A program made the position numbers and the translations under genes. Source: an uncultured Bacilli bacterium (GTDB lineage: Bacteria > Bacillota_I > Bacilli_A > RF39 > UBA660). From it: 64,000 nt of DNA. Position 1 is the first letter of the stretch. Each line of letters opens with the position of its first letter. Of this stretch, positions 25,917 to 36,600 are shown in pieces. Under the pieces are notes generated by a model. It saw only the letters and a list, made by a program, of their open reading frames with translations. It was not told the origin of the DNA and searched no databases. Location: the NCBI GenBank assembly GCA_949451605.1, contig CASTSB010000001.1, positions 147,685-211,684 on the forward strand. Direction: 5' to 3'.

Positions 25917-28067
25917 TTATAATTCGAATTGTGAGTTATATAGATCTGCATAGAAACCATTTTTCTTCATCAATTCTTCGTGACTTCCTTGTTCTATAAT
26001 GTTTCCTTCTTTCATAACTAAGATGAGATCTGCATTTTTGATTGTAGATAATCTGTGTGCAATTATGAAAGAAGTTTTTCCTTCTGTTAATTTATCCATT
26101 GCTTTTTGGACTAATTCTTCTGTTCTTGTATCTACATTAGATGTTGCTTCATCTAGAATTAGGAATGGAGCATCTTCAACCATACCTCTTGCTATAGTTA
26201 ATAACTGTTTTTGGCCACTACTTATAGTATCATTATCTTCTATTTTAGCATCTAATCCACCTGGTAGTGTTTTTATAAAATGATCTATTCCTACAGTTTT
26301 ACATACTTCCCAGATTTCTTCATCCTTGATATTTTCTTGATTAAATTTAATATTTTCTTTTATTGTTCCTTCAAATAGCCAAGTATCTTGAAGAACCATA
26401 ACGAATAGTTTATGAATGTTTTCTCTTGTTAGTTCTTTTGTAGAAACTCCATCAATTAAAATCTCTCCATCATTTATATCATAAAATTTCATAAGTAAAT
26501 TTACCATTGTAGTCTTACCTGCTCCTGTTGGACCAACTATAGCGATTTTTTGACCTGGTGTTACTTTAACATTGAAATTCTTTATGATTGTTCTTTTTTT
26601 ATCATAACCAAATTTAACATTTTTAAATTCGATATTCCCTTTTACTTTATGTCTATGAAGATGCTTTCCAACATTTTCAATAGGCATTTCTTCTTCATCT
26701 AAAAATCCAAATACTCTTTCACTTGCTGCTGCAGTTGATTGAAGAGAAGTCATAGCTTGAGCAATTTGCGATAAAGGATTTGTAAAAAGTCTTACATATA
26801 TCATAAATGCAACTATAACTCCAAATGTTATATGATTGTTTAATACTAATAGTGCTCCTATTATACATACTACTACATATCCTAGATTTCCAACAAATCC
26901 CATTATTGGTTGCATAAGCCCTGATAAAAAGATACTTTTTCTAGATGCTTCATATAATTTCTTATTTAGCTCTTCGAAATCTTCGATTGCTTTATCTGTT
27001 CCATTATATACTTTAACAACATTATGTCCTGAATAAATTTCTTCAATAAATCCATTCAAATTTCCCATCTCAGTTTGTCTTGCAATAAAATACTTTTGAG
27101 AATTTCCTAGTATTCCGAACATTAAAACAAAGCCTACTAAACTAGAAAGTATTGCAGCTATTGCCATTACCCAGTTTGTTACAAACATCATAATAACTGA
27201 TCCTAAGAATAATGTTACACTAGCAACTATAGTTGCTAAAGAATTGTTTAAATTTTGAGCAATTGTATCAACATCATTTGTAACTCTAGATAATACATCA
27301 CCTGTTTCGTGAGAATCAAAATATTTAAGAGGCAGTTTGTTTATCTTTGATGATATTTTACTTCTTAGTTTTCTTGCAAAATTATTTGAAACAGTAGTCA
27401 TCGAATAATTTTCAATAAAACTAAATAAAGAGCTTGCTAAATATAGTATTATCATGAATATAGCAAGATTTTTTATCTTTTGCATATCTATTTCTGGCTT
27501 AACAAGATCATAAACTGATTTAGGTAAGTCATCGATTAGAGCTAGAGCATTTTCAGTTCTTTCTTCTCCATCCATTTTGGAATATATCTTAAACATTGCA
27601 ACTTGATCTTTTACTGATATTACTTTGTTATCTACTTTAATATCTTCTAGTAAATATTCTAAGACAGTATCTGGTAGTTGGAAAAATATTGATTTTTTTT
27701 CTTCTTCTGTCATTGTATTTATGTTAGAAAATATATCGATAAACTTCTTTATATCTTCTTGTGGTACATCTGAACTAGCAATAGTACTAGCTTTTGACGC
27801 TATTTTTTCTTCAGTTAAATTATTACTTATTTTTTCACTTATTTGAGTTAATTTCTCTGTTTTAGGTATTAATCCTTTTGAGATAGTATCAGTAAAATCT
27901 GATAATTTATTAGGAGCAATTAGTGCTAAAATGGCACTAGTCATTGCAAGGATTAAAGCAAAAACCATTATAAATTTCCATGGACTTAAATTTTTAAGAA
28001 GTCTTTTCATTGAACCAAAAAAGTCTTTTGACTTTTCGGGTGTTTGTCTTCCTCCTGGTCTAGGCAT
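25917..28067 (-). CDS. ABC exporter half-transporter (heterodimer, second subunit)
   Basis: A 716-residue fused permease-ATPase. An unusual 150-residue charged region separates the first membrane segment (about 33-55) from the remaining five (about 195-440). The nucleotide-binding domain has Walker A GPTGAGKTT, signature ISSGQKQ and Walker B FLILDEATSNVD. The signature with S-S-G-Q rather than LSGGQ and an intact catalytic Glu fit a heterodimeric multidrug exporter of the LmrCD/YheIH type. It overlaps its partner by 8 bases. Substrate is unknown. Confidence 0.88.
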   Translation of the reverse strand: MPRPGGRQTPEKSKDFFGSMKRLLKNLSPWKFIMVFALILAMTSAILALIAPNKLSDFTDTISKGLIPKTEKLTQISEKISNNLTEEKIASKASTIASSDVPQEDIKKFIDIFSNINTMTEEEKKSIFFQLPDTVLEYLLEDIKVDNKVISVKDQVAMFKIYSKMDGEERTENALALIDDLPKSVYDLVKPEIDMQKIKNLAIFMIILYLASSLFSFIENYSMTTVSNNFARKLRSKISSKINKLPLKYFDSHETGDVLSRVTNDVDTIAQNLNNSLATIVASVTLFLGSVIMMFVTNWVMAIAAILSSLVGFVLMFGILGNSQKYFIARQTEMGNLNGFIEEIYSGHNVVKVYNGTDKAIEDFEELNKKLYEASRKSIFLSGLMQPIMGFVGNLGYVVVCIIGALLVLNNHITFGVIVAFMIYVRLFTNPLSQIAQAMTSLQSTAAASERVFGFLDEEEMPIENVGKHLHRHKVKGNIEFKNVKFGYDKKRTIIKNFNVKVTPGQKIAIVGPTGAGKTTMVNLLMKFYDINDGEILIDGVSTKELTRENIHKLFVMVLQDTWLFEGTIKENIKFNQENIKDEEIWEVCKTVGIDHFIKTLPGGLDAKIEDNDTISSGQKQLLTIARGMVEDAPFLILDEATSNVDTRTEELVQKAMDKLTEGKTSFIIAHRLSTIKNADLILVMKEGNIIEQGSHEELMKKNGFYADLYNSQFEL

Positions 28068-29820
28068 TTTCTAATTCCTCCTCACTTAATTGTGATAAAG
28101 CTATTTCTTTATACACTTCGCATTTTTTAAGTAATTCTTTATGCGTTCCTATTCCTACACATTTTCCTTTATCTAAAACTACTATTTTGTCTGCATTAAT
28201 AATTGTTCCTATTCTTTGAGCAACTATCATACTAGTAGCATCTTTAGTGTACTCTTTTAATTTCTTTCGAAGGGTTGCATCTGTTTTATAGTCTAGTGCA
28301 GAAAATGAATCATCAAATATATAGATTTCTGGATCTCTTGCAATTGCTCTTGCAATAGAAAGTCTTTGCTTTTGTCCTCCTGATACATTAGTACCGCCAC
28401 GAGCTATATGCGCATCATAACTTTTATCCATCTTTTCTACAAAGTCTGTTCCTTGAGCTACTTCGATTGCTTTTTTTATTTTATTAATATCAGGTTTTTC
28501 CTTACCATTATTTCCATATGCAACATTTTCCGATACTGTTCCAGTAAACATAACCGCTTTTTGAGATATATAGCCTAGTTTATTATATAGAGCTGTTTGC
28601 TTGTATTTTTTAACATTTACTCCATCTACTAATACTTCTCCATCTGTTGCATCATATAATCTTGGTACTAAATTAATAAGAGTAGATTTACCTGAACCGG
28701 TTGACCCTATAAAAGCAATAGTTTCTCCTTTATTAACTTTAAAAGAAATATCTTTTAGTAAATATTCATCTGCATCTGGATATTTGAATGAAACATTTTT
28801 AAATTCAACAGTACCTTCTTCTTTAGTCTTACCATCAAAATTTCCGTCTACAATACTTTCTTTAGCATCTAGAACTTCGTTAATACGAGTTGCGGAAATT
28901 TGAGCTCTAGGTACCATCATGAAGATAAATGCTAACATTAAAAATGACATAATTACTTGCATTCCATAACTTGAAAATACAACCATATTACTAAATAGAG
29001 TTATCTTGTCTTGCATTCCTGCTTGATTGATAAGAAAAGCTCCAATTATGTATATTCCTAGGGTTAAGCCATTCATTACTATGTTCATAACAGGCATCAT
29101 AACAGAAAAACATCTTTGATTAAATAATTGCATATCTGTTAAATAATTATTAACGCCCTCAAATCTTTCCGTTTGAAAAGATTCGGCATTAAAGGCTCTT
29201 ATTACTCTAATACCTTGTAAGTTTTCTCTTGTAACACTGTTTATTTTATCAATTGCTTTTTGAACACGAGCAAATCTTGGTAAAACTAGAATCATTATTA
29301 TTGAAACTGTTGTTAAAAGTAATACTACGCAACAAGCCGTTAGTATACTCCACTCAAATCCTTTATTAAGTATTTTTAGAATAGCCCATACAGCCATTAT
29401 AGGTGCCTTTGCCATCATTTGTAGTCCCATACCTATTAACATATCTACTTGAGTAACATCATTAGTTGTTCTTGTAATTAAACTACTTGTTGAAAATTGT
29501 TTTACCTCAAAAGTACCTAATTTTTCTATCTTCTTAAAAATCTTTTTTCTTATTGTTGCAGCAAAAGAAGATGCAACATTTGCCGCTATATAACCAACTA
29601 TTGCAGCTGATATAAGGCTTCCTCCAGCACATAATAACATATATATACCTTGTTCTATTACTTCACCTATAGTACTTCCTTCAGTTTGTACAAGGGCTGT
29701 TATAGTGCTCATATAATCAGGAAGTTTTAGTTCAATATATACATTAAATATTACTAAAACTAAAGCAACTAAAATAAGAATTAATTCTTTTTTAGTTAAA
29801 TTTTTAAATAATCTAAACAT
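28060..29820 (-). CDS. ABC exporter half-transporter (heterodimer, first subunit)
   Basis: A 586-residue fused permease-ATPase with six membrane segments in the first 320 residues. Walker A is GSTGSGKST, the signature is VSGGQKQRLSIARA and Walker B ends in FDDSFSALD, so the usual catalytic Glu is replaced by Asp. This is the degenerate-site subunit of heterodimeric exporters such as LmrC or YheI. The partner follows at once. The operon then continues into a lipid kinase. Confidence 0.88.
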   Translation of the reverse strand: MFRLFKNLTKKELILILVALVLVIFNVYIELKLPDYMSTITALVQTEGSTIGEVIEQGIYMLLCAGGSLISAAIVGYIAANVASSFAATIRKKIFKKIEKLGTFEVKQFSTSSLITRTTNDVTQVDMLIGMGLQMMAKAPIMAVWAILKILNKGFEWSILTACCVVLLLTTVSIIMILVLPRFARVQKAIDKINSVTRENLQGIRVIRAFNAESFQTERFEGVNNYLTDMQLFNQRCFSVMMPVMNIVMNGLTLGIYIIGAFLINQAGMQDKITLFSNMVVFSSYGMQVIMSFLMLAFIFMMVPRAQISATRINEVLDAKESIVDGNFDGKTKEEGTVEFKNVSFKYPDADEYLLKDISFKVNKGETIAFIGSTGSGKSTLINLVPRLYDATDGEVLVDGVNVKKYKQTALYNKLGYISQKAVMFTGTVSENVAYGNNGKEKPDINKIKKAIEVAQGTDFVEKMDKSYDAHIARGGTNVSGGQKQRLSIARAIARDPEIYIFDDSFSALDYKTDATLRKKLKEYTKDATSMIVAQRIGTIINADKIVVLDKGKCVGIGTHKELLKKCEVYKEIALSQLSEEELENA

Positions 29821-29839
29821 AATCTATCTCCTCTCTTTT

Positions 29840-30250
29840 TTATTTTTTTGTAAGACATAAAAAGCCAAATCTAGTTTTGCAAGTTGGACAAGTGGTATGT
29901 TTTATCCCTCTTTTTTTAGGTAAAGGCAATTTTATCTTTTGTTTGCATTTAGGACATTTTTTATAAATATTTGTTTTTTTAGTAAATAATTTTTTCTTTA
30001 TTTTTCTAAATGGCTCTATAATTTTACCACGAATTTCTAAAAATTGTCTATTTTCTTTTACCCTTTTATAGATATTTTTTGAAAGGGTTCTAAATATTAT
30101 AATTAGGAGTAATAAAATTTCTATTAATGTTAAATATATATTTTTAATAAATAGATTTGTAATTAAGATTACTAGATAAATATTAAGTATAAATTTACTT
30201 AAATTATCTACTCCATAACGTCCTTTCATAAATTCGATTAATTTAATCAT
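29840..30250 (-). CDS. Two-TM protein with C-terminal zinc ribbon
   Basis: About 136 residues. A hydrophobic stretch near residues 16-54 gives two membrane segments, then a basic linker, then a four-cysteine ribbon KCPKCKQ...TTCPTCKTRFGF. This architecture is common in Firmicutes but unnamed. The ATG chosen overlaps the stop of the upstream protease gene as ATGATTAA, with GAAGAG 9 bases before it; starts at 30256 or 30271 are possible. Coupling to the protease gene suggests a shared membrane role, which is inference. Confidence 0.6.
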   Translation of the reverse strand: MIKLIEFMKGRYGVDNLSKFILNIYLVILITNLFIKNIYLTLIEILLLLIIIFRTLSKNIYKRVKENRQFLEIRGKIIEPFRKIKKKLFTKKTNIYKKCPKCKQKIKLPLPKKRGIKHTTCPTCKTRFGFLCLTKK

Positions 30251-30932
30251 TTTCATCATCTCTTCTTCCAAATATTAATATTAGTCTTAGTATTTCTAAT
30301 ATAGTAGAAAGAATGGATGCTACATATGTAAGAGCAGCTGCTGTTAACATTGTTTTTCCTGAAGGTATCTCTTTATCATCTAATAAGTTATTGTTTTTTA
30401 TTTCTTTAATAGCTCTTCTTGATGCATTTATTTCTACTGGTAAAGTAATTAGTTGAAATAGTAAAATTATAACCTCTGCAAATATTCCTAGCCAAATAAG
30501 TCCTAGTGAACCAAAGAAGCATCCAAGTAATATTGCGAAATATCCTGCATAAGAGGCAAAATTCACTAGTGGTATGATGCTACTTCTAAGATGCAAAAAT
30601 GCGTATTCTTCCTTATCTTGTATTGCATGACCACATTCGTGAGCTGCAACAGCAACTGAAGCTATACTCGTTCCATTATAGATGTCACTTGATAATCTAA
30701 TTTCTTTATTTTCTGGATCATAGTGATCTGTCAGTGTTCCCACAACTTCTACTATATTTATATTTTCTAAGTTATTATTATCTAATATAATTCTTGCGGC
30801 TTCTTGCCCTTTTATTCTTTTGTTAGATTTAACTCCTTTAAATTTGCTATAAGAAGCAGATACAAAACCTTGAGCACTCAAAGTTATTATTAGTGCCAGC
30901 ATTGTTATTGTATATGATACTACAATAATCAT
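30243..30932 (-). CDS. Zinc metallopeptidase of the YugP family
   Basis: A 229-residue membrane protease. A first membrane segment (residues 3-24) is followed by the catalytic domain with VAAHECGHAIQD (HExxH type, about residues 93-104), then two to three membrane segments, with LPVEINASRRA between them supplying the third ligand Glu region. This matches the neutral zinc metallopeptidase (YugP) family, whose substrates are unknown. The ATG at 30932 follows GAGGAGG. It heads a two-gene unit with the zinc-ribbon protein. Confidence 0.88.
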   Translation of the reverse strand: MIIVVSYTITMLALIITLSAQGFVSASYSKFKGVKSNKRIKGQEAARIILDNNNLENINIVEVVGTLTDHYDPENKEIRLSSDIYNGTSIASVAVAAHECGHAIQDKEEYAFLHLRSSIIPLVNFASYAGYFAILLGCFFGSLGLIWLGIFAEVIILLFQLITLPVEINASRRAIKEIKNNNLLDDKEIPSGKTMLTAAALTYVASILSTILEILRLILIFGRRDDEND

Positions 30933-31042
30933 TTGTTCCTCCTCTAATTCTATATTAGAAATACTAAGTACTATTAATTTTATTAATAAAAGACCCCAGA
31001 TATACTTATAATCCTAATATAAAACATAGATTATTATAGCAC

Positions 31043-31067
31043 AAAAAAAGACAGTTTAAAACTGTCT
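31043..31067 (-). terminator. Terminator after first BspA-like gene
   Basis: An 8-bp stem (AGACAGTT/AACTGTCT, loop TAA) followed on the minus strand by a run of T residues. Confidence 0.8.
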
Positions 31068-31077
31068 AAAATTATTA

Positions 31078-33432
31078 TTAAGCAATTGATACCATTACAC
31101 CACTCACACTATCTTCATTTAAACGATCTTTAATCCACGTTTGAGCATCAACATTTTTTACGTATATTGTAGTTAATTCTTTGCTTGAACTAAACATACT
31201 TGATGAATTAGTAACATTATTGAAAATAGCATTATTTAAATATATGACTTTCAAGTTAGTACAGAACATAAAAATATGATACGTTTTAGTAACATTAGAT
31301 GTATCAAAACTGCTCAAATCTATTGTTTCTAAATTACCACATCTTGAAAACATTGATGATATATTAGTTACTTTGCTTGTATTAAATTTTTCTAGACCAA
31401 TAATTTCTGTCAATGCCATATTATTATTCCATCCAGAAAACATACTATTCATATCAACTGCATTACTTGTATCAAAACTACTTACATCTATTGTAGTTAA
31501 GGAATGGCAACCTTGAAACATACCACTAAAATTATCAGCTTTTCCTGTTCTAAAGTTACTTACATCAAGACTTTGCAAATTATAACATCTAGCAAACATT
31601 GATCTAAATGAGTGATAAAATCCATCTGGAGTAGTACTAACATTACTAGTATCAAAACCACTAACATCTAAAGATGTTAAAGATTGACAATCAGAAAACA
31701 TACCTCCCATATCAGTACATTTTGCTGTATTAAAATTGTCTAACTTCAAATATGTCAATTTGCTACATTCCTCAAACATTTCTTGCATTGTAGTGACATT
31801 ACTAGTATCAAATTCGCTAATATCTAAACTTATAAGGCTTATTAGTTCACTAAATGTGCCAGACATATTAGTTACTCCTGAAGTGTTAAATTTATTTAAA
31901 CTTAGAGTTGTTAAACTACTGCATCCTTTAAACATCTCTTGAATACTTTCTAATTTACTAGATGTTGTAATGTTTTCCATATCCAAAGTTGTTAAATTTG
32001 AACATTTTTTAAACATACGTGACATAGTAGTAACATTATTCGCAATAAAATTAGGAGAATATGTTATTTCCTTTAATCCATTACATCCTTCAAACATTGA
32101 TAACATATTTGTAACTTTAACAGTTGAAAAATTAGTCACATCTATTGATTCCAGCATTATGCAATTGTAAAACATTCTCCCCATATCAGTAACATTACTT
32201 GTATTGAAACTATATATATTTAAAGTTGTTAATTTCTGACAATTATTAAACATAGATGCCATTATAGTTACTTTACTTGAATCGAAACTACTTAAATCTA
32301 ATTCTATTAAATTTCTACAATTTTGAAAAAGGCTAGTATAAGCACTAGCTTTTGAAGTATCGAATTTAGATAAATCTAATGCTTCTAAACTACTGCATCC
32401 TGAAAACATAAATGCTAACATTGAAACATTTGATGTATTAAAATTACTTAAATCAATTGTGGTTAAACTAGAACAATCTCTAAAAAGCTCATACATACTA
32501 GTAACTTTTTCTGTATTAATAGTTGAAATATTTAAGTTAGTTAACTTAGAGCAGCTAGTAAATACATTATTCATACGTGTAACATTTTCAGTTTTAAGAT
32601 AAGTTAAATCTATAGAAGTAGCATTCATACATGAATAGAACATATATCCAAGGCTATCTCCAGCTCTTACGCCATCATCTTGACCAATATACACTTCATA
32701 TAATCCATTAGTATCAGCGTCTTCTGCATATAATTTAATACTATCAGATGAATCGTGCGAAACATCAAAATATGTTTTACCACCAAAAGTAATTGCATTA
32801 GAAGAAACTTCATCAGTATTTTTAAAGGAAACTGATTCAATTTGATTTTTCTTAATATCTGTATCTAAAAATCTACCAGTTGAGCTAGTACTTATTGGAG
32901 GCTTTTTTAAATAACTTTCAGCATATTTTTTGAATTCAAAATTTAAATTTAGATTATATGTAGTAGAAGATGAAGAAAATCCGCCTTCTTTATATTTTAT
33001 AGTTAGAATGATTGTTTTTGTAAAACCTAGAGAGCACTTATTGTCCTGACATAGTTTATCACCTATATTGTAATCACTTATTGTGAATTCTAGATTATCT
33101 GGAAGACCTGTTATTGATGCTAATTTCATCTCTTGGTTTCCTGTATTTGTTATATCAATCGCATAAGTTACGGTCGATCCACTATTAGGTAAAAGTGCTC
33201 CTACTTTTATACTTGCTTTATTATAGTCTTCTGATAAAGAAGTCCCTCCACTAGTTACTCCATTTACTCTTATTCCTGTTATTCTTATATCACTTTTTAT
33301 ACGGACATCAGCTACTGTTCCAGTTATATTTAAAACACTATTAAAAGATGCATAAGCAAGGCTTAAAGTTACTACAAATATTACAATTAAAATTGATAAG
33401 TTTTTGCTATTTACTAACCTTTTAATACTCAT
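31078..33432 (-). CDS. BspA-like DUF285 repeat surface protein with TasA-like N-terminus
   Basis: A 784-residue secreted protein. Residues 12-30 form a hydrophobic signal followed by LAYASFNSVLNITGTVADV, resembling the SipW-type signal and start of TasA/CalY proteins. IDITNTGNQEMKLASI continues that domain to about residue 170. After a short calcium-like segment DTNGLYEVYIGQDDG come about 20 repeats of 24 residues, consensus MFxxCxxLxxLDLSxFDTSNVT, to the C-terminus, which ends in VMVSIA without an LPXTG anchor. DUF285/BspA repeats are leucine-rich-like and found in host- and surface-binding proteins. A paralogue follows upstream. Single-gene unit with its own promoter and terminator. Confidence 0.9.
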   Translation of the reverse strand: MSIKRLVNSKNLSILIVIFVVTLSLAYASFNSVLNITGTVADVRIKSDIRITGIRVNGVTSGGTSLSEDYNKASIKVGALLPNSGSTVTYAIDITNTGNQEMKLASITGLPDNLEFTISDYNIGDKLCQDNKCSLGFTKTIILTIKYKEGGFSSSSTTYNLNLNFEFKKYAESYLKKPPISTSSTGRFLDTDIKKNQIESVSFKNTDEVSSNAITFGGKTYFDVSHDSSDSIKLYAEDADTNGLYEVYIGQDDGVRAGDSLGYMFYSCMNATSIDLTYLKTENVTRMNNVFTSCSKLTNLNISTINTEKVTSMYELFRDCSSLTTIDLSNFNTSNVSMLAFMFSGCSSLEALDLSKFDTSKASAYTSLFQNCRNLIELDLSSFDSSKVTIMASMFNNCQKLTTLNIYSFNTSNVTDMGRMFYNCIMLESIDVTNFSTVKVTNMLSMFEGCNGLKEITYSPNFIANNVTTMSRMFKKCSNLTTLDMENITTSSKLESIQEMFKGCSSLTTLSLNKFNTSGVTNMSGTFSELISLISLDISEFDTSNVTTMQEMFEECSKLTYLKLDNFNTAKCTDMGGMFSDCQSLTSLDVSGFDTSNVSTTPDGFYHSFRSMFARCYNLQSLDVSNFRTGKADNFSGMFQGCHSLTTIDVSSFDTSNAVDMNSMFSGWNNNMALTEIIGLEKFNTSKVTNISSMFSRCGNLETIDLSSFDTSNVTKTYHIFMFCTNLKVIYLNNAIFNNVTNSSSMFSSSKELTTIYVKNVDAQTWIKDRLNEDSVSGVMVSIA

Positions 33433-33443
33433 ATAAAACCTCG

Positions 33444-33452
33444 TTATCCACA
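33444..33452 (-). promoter_or_regulatory. Consensus DnaA box in the 5' leader
   Basis: TTATCCACA on the plus strand (33444-33452), an exact DnaA-box consensus, lies about 12-20 bases downstream of the predicted start and just before the GAGG ribosome site. Only one copy was seen, so this is not an origin. Confidence 0.4.
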
Positions 33453-33470
33453 GTTACCTACTATAGATAA

Positions 33471-33500
33471 AGTATACCCTTCCCCCGAGCAAAATGTCAA
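33471..33500 (-). promoter_or_regulatory. Promoter of first BspA-like gene
   Basis: Minus strand: -35 TTGACA (33495-33500), 18-base spacer, -10 TATACT (33471-33476). The start would be near 33464. A consensus DnaA box lies between it and the ribosome site. Confidence 0.75.
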
Positions 33501-33596
33501 TATTCCACAAAACAAAAAAGAAGATTTTTAAATTTGTATTGGTAAACTAAAAATGGATCCTATTAGAGAAAAACTATACAGTATATAGACTTTAAA

Positions 33597-33619
33597 ATAA
33601 AAAGGAAACTTTCGTTTCC
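33597..33619 (-). terminator. Terminator after second BspA-like gene
   Basis: On the minus strand GGAAAC and GTTTCC form a stem closed by a GAAA tetraloop, followed by five U residues. Confidence 0.8.
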
Positions 33620-33630
33620 CTATTATATTT

Positions 33631-36600
33631 TTAAGCAATTGATACAGTTACACCTGTTATGCTATCATTAGCAAGCTTTGAATTTACCCAAGATTGCATA
33701 GTAGTATTTTTAACATAAACTGTTCTGAGTGAATGGCAGTAGTAAAACATTTCTTCTGTATTTGTTACCTTGCTTGTATCGAAATTTTTTATATTTAATG
33801 TTACTAAATCAGTGCAGGCTCTAAACATGCATTTCATGTTTGTTACATTACTTGTATTAAAACTACTTAAATCAAGAGTTGTAACACTTGCTTGCAAAAA
33901 CATATATTGCATATTTGTAACATTGCTTGTATTAAAACTTCTTAAATCAAGAGATTGCCAATAACAGTTATAAAACATATATTGCATATCTGTACATTGA
34001 CTTGTATCAAATTTAGTTGTATTTACATACTGAAGTGGCCAACAATTATAAAACATATATGCGGCATTAGTTGTTTTAATTTCATTTAATATAAGATTAC
34101 TTAGTTTATTACAAACACAAAACATATAAGCAGTATTTGCATAGTTTTTAAGATTGAACTTTGATAAATCTATTTTTTCTAAGAGCTTACATCCATAAAA
34201 CATATTTCTACATGTTGTCACATTTGTTGCAACAAAGTTTGATGTATCGATACTTGCTAGAGTATTACATTGATAAAACATATAACTAATATCCGTAACT
34301 GCATTTGTTAAAAAAGTTGCGGTATTTATATTTAGATTTTTTAATTTATTACATTGTTGGAACATTGCAGACATAGTTGTAACTTTGCTTGTATTTAGTG
34401 ATCCTAAATTTATTGTTTCTACCGCATTACAAAGATTGAACATAAAAGCAGTAGTATTAACATTACTAATTGAAAATTTACTAAGGTTAATAGATGTTAT
34501 TTGATTACAGCCATGAAACATACTATTTAATTTTTCAATATTTGTAGATACAAAGCTAGATGTATTAGCACTAGTTAAAACTGTACAGTTCCAAAACATT
34601 TGTCCCATATCTTTTACATTACCTGTACTAAATTTTCCCAAATCGACCGAAGTTAAGCTATTACATTCTTTAAACATTGAATTTAAAGTTGTTGATAATG
34701 AAGGATTAAAGTTATTTAATGTAAGAGTTGCTAGTTTATTGCAATTATAAAACATATATGAATTATCTGTTACTTTACTTTCACCAAAACTGTTTAAATT
34801 TAATGAAGTTAAATTATTACAGCCTGCAAACATACTTTTCATTTGAGTAACGTTTGTTGCAGTAAACTTGCTAGTATCAATTGATGTGAGTGAATTGCAA
34901 TTATAAAACATCCATCCCATATTGGTTACTTTTTCAGTTTTAAAAGTAGTAGTATTTATAGTTATTGAACTAAGTTTGTAGCAGTCATAAAACATGTTTT
35001 TCATATCTGTTGTATTGCTTGTATTAAAACTGCTAAGATTAAGACTTGTTAGTTTATTGCATTCAGCAAACATTTGAAACATTGTAGTACAAAGATAAGG
35101 GTTAAAATTACTAATATTTAGATTTACTAAATTAATACAGTCCCGAAACATATAAGCAGTAGTTGTTGTTTTACTAGTTCCTAGATTATTTAAATCTAAA
35201 GAAGTTAGACTACTACACTGCCAAAACATAGCATACATTGTAGTGGAATTAGTTCCTACAAATTTGCTTCCTAAAGTCAAGCTTGCTAATTTTGGACATT
35301 CAGCAAACATATATTCCATATTTTCTACACTTCTTGTATCCCAACTACTTATGTCAATTGTAGTCAATACAGAACATTTTCTAAACATAGATTGCATATC
35401 CGTTGAAAAACTAGCAACAAAATTTTTTATATTTATTGAAGTTAGAGCAAAACATCTATTAAACATACTTGAAGTATTAGTTGCCTTAGTAGTTGTAAAA
35501 GACCCTAGATTTATCTCTGTTATACTATTGCAGTCATTAAACATACTTTTCGTGTTTAGAGCATTAGTAGCGACAAATTTAGATGTATCTACATTAAGAA
35601 GTTTCTTACATTCAGAGAACATCCAAGCCATATTAGTTACTTTATCAGTTTTAAATAAAGTAGTATCTATATTAATACTTATTAATTCTACACATAAATT
35701 AAACATTTTTTCCATATCAGTAACTTTACTTGTATTAAATTTACTTAGATTTAAAGTAGTCAGGTTTGAACAATCGGAAAACATTCCAGACATATCTTCT
35801 ACGTTTGATGTAATAAAATTTATAATGTTTAAATTAGTAAGCGAACTACATTCTGAAAACATTCTTTTCATTTGAGTTACTTTTGAGGTATTAAAAGAAG
35901 ATAAGTCAACACTTTTAAGTTTATTACATTCAAAAAACATCCAGCCTAAATTAGTTACATTTGTTGTAATAAAGTTGCTTAAATCTAAAGATCCTATATT
36001 ACTACAAGTGTGGAACATAGAATGCATATCAATAACATTACTAGTATCAAATGTCGATAAATCTAGCCCTGTTAGACTACTACACATACTAAAAATATAA
36101 CTCATATCTGTTACTTTTGATGTATTAAATCTTGATAAATTAAGAGTTGTTAAGCTACTACAATAATTAAATAAAGAATTCATACTTGTAACGGCATCTG
36201 TATTAAAATATGTTAAATCTATTGATTTAAGATTAGTCATATATTTAAATAGAAAACTAGAATCTGGATTTGCTTTTACTCCTCCATCTTGACCTATATA
36301 TAATTCATATAAGCCATTATTATCTGTATCAGTATAATATGCCATAATATTTCCAGTTGAGTCTTCAGATACATCAAAACTTTCAATTACGTTAACAGGT
36401 ACTGCTTTGCTATTTTTAAAAGAAATAGACTCTATTTCATTTCTTTTAGCTGTTTGATTAAAGAATTTAACATCAGCAGAGTCTGGGTTTCCTGAAACCT
36501 TTAAATAATCAATATAACTATTGGTAATTACAATATCTCCTGATACATTTGGAATTGTAAGTATTCCTGTTGAATGTGTATAATCAAAATTTGTAATGGA

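Noticed and set aside
33444..33452. DnaA box as evidence of a replication origin
   Set aside because: Only one exact box was seen, with no cluster of boxes, AT-rich unwinding repeat, dnaA or dnaN near. Kept only as a leader motif.
35243..35875. Plus-strand frame of 210 codons
   Set aside because: It is the antisense of the DUF285 repeats; its own repetition merely mirrors the 24-residue repeat of the real gene.
31700..36200. Regularly spaced DNA repeats as a CRISPR array
   Set aside because: The periodicity is 72 bases, in frame, diverged, and encodes protein repeats; spacers and exact repeats are lacking.
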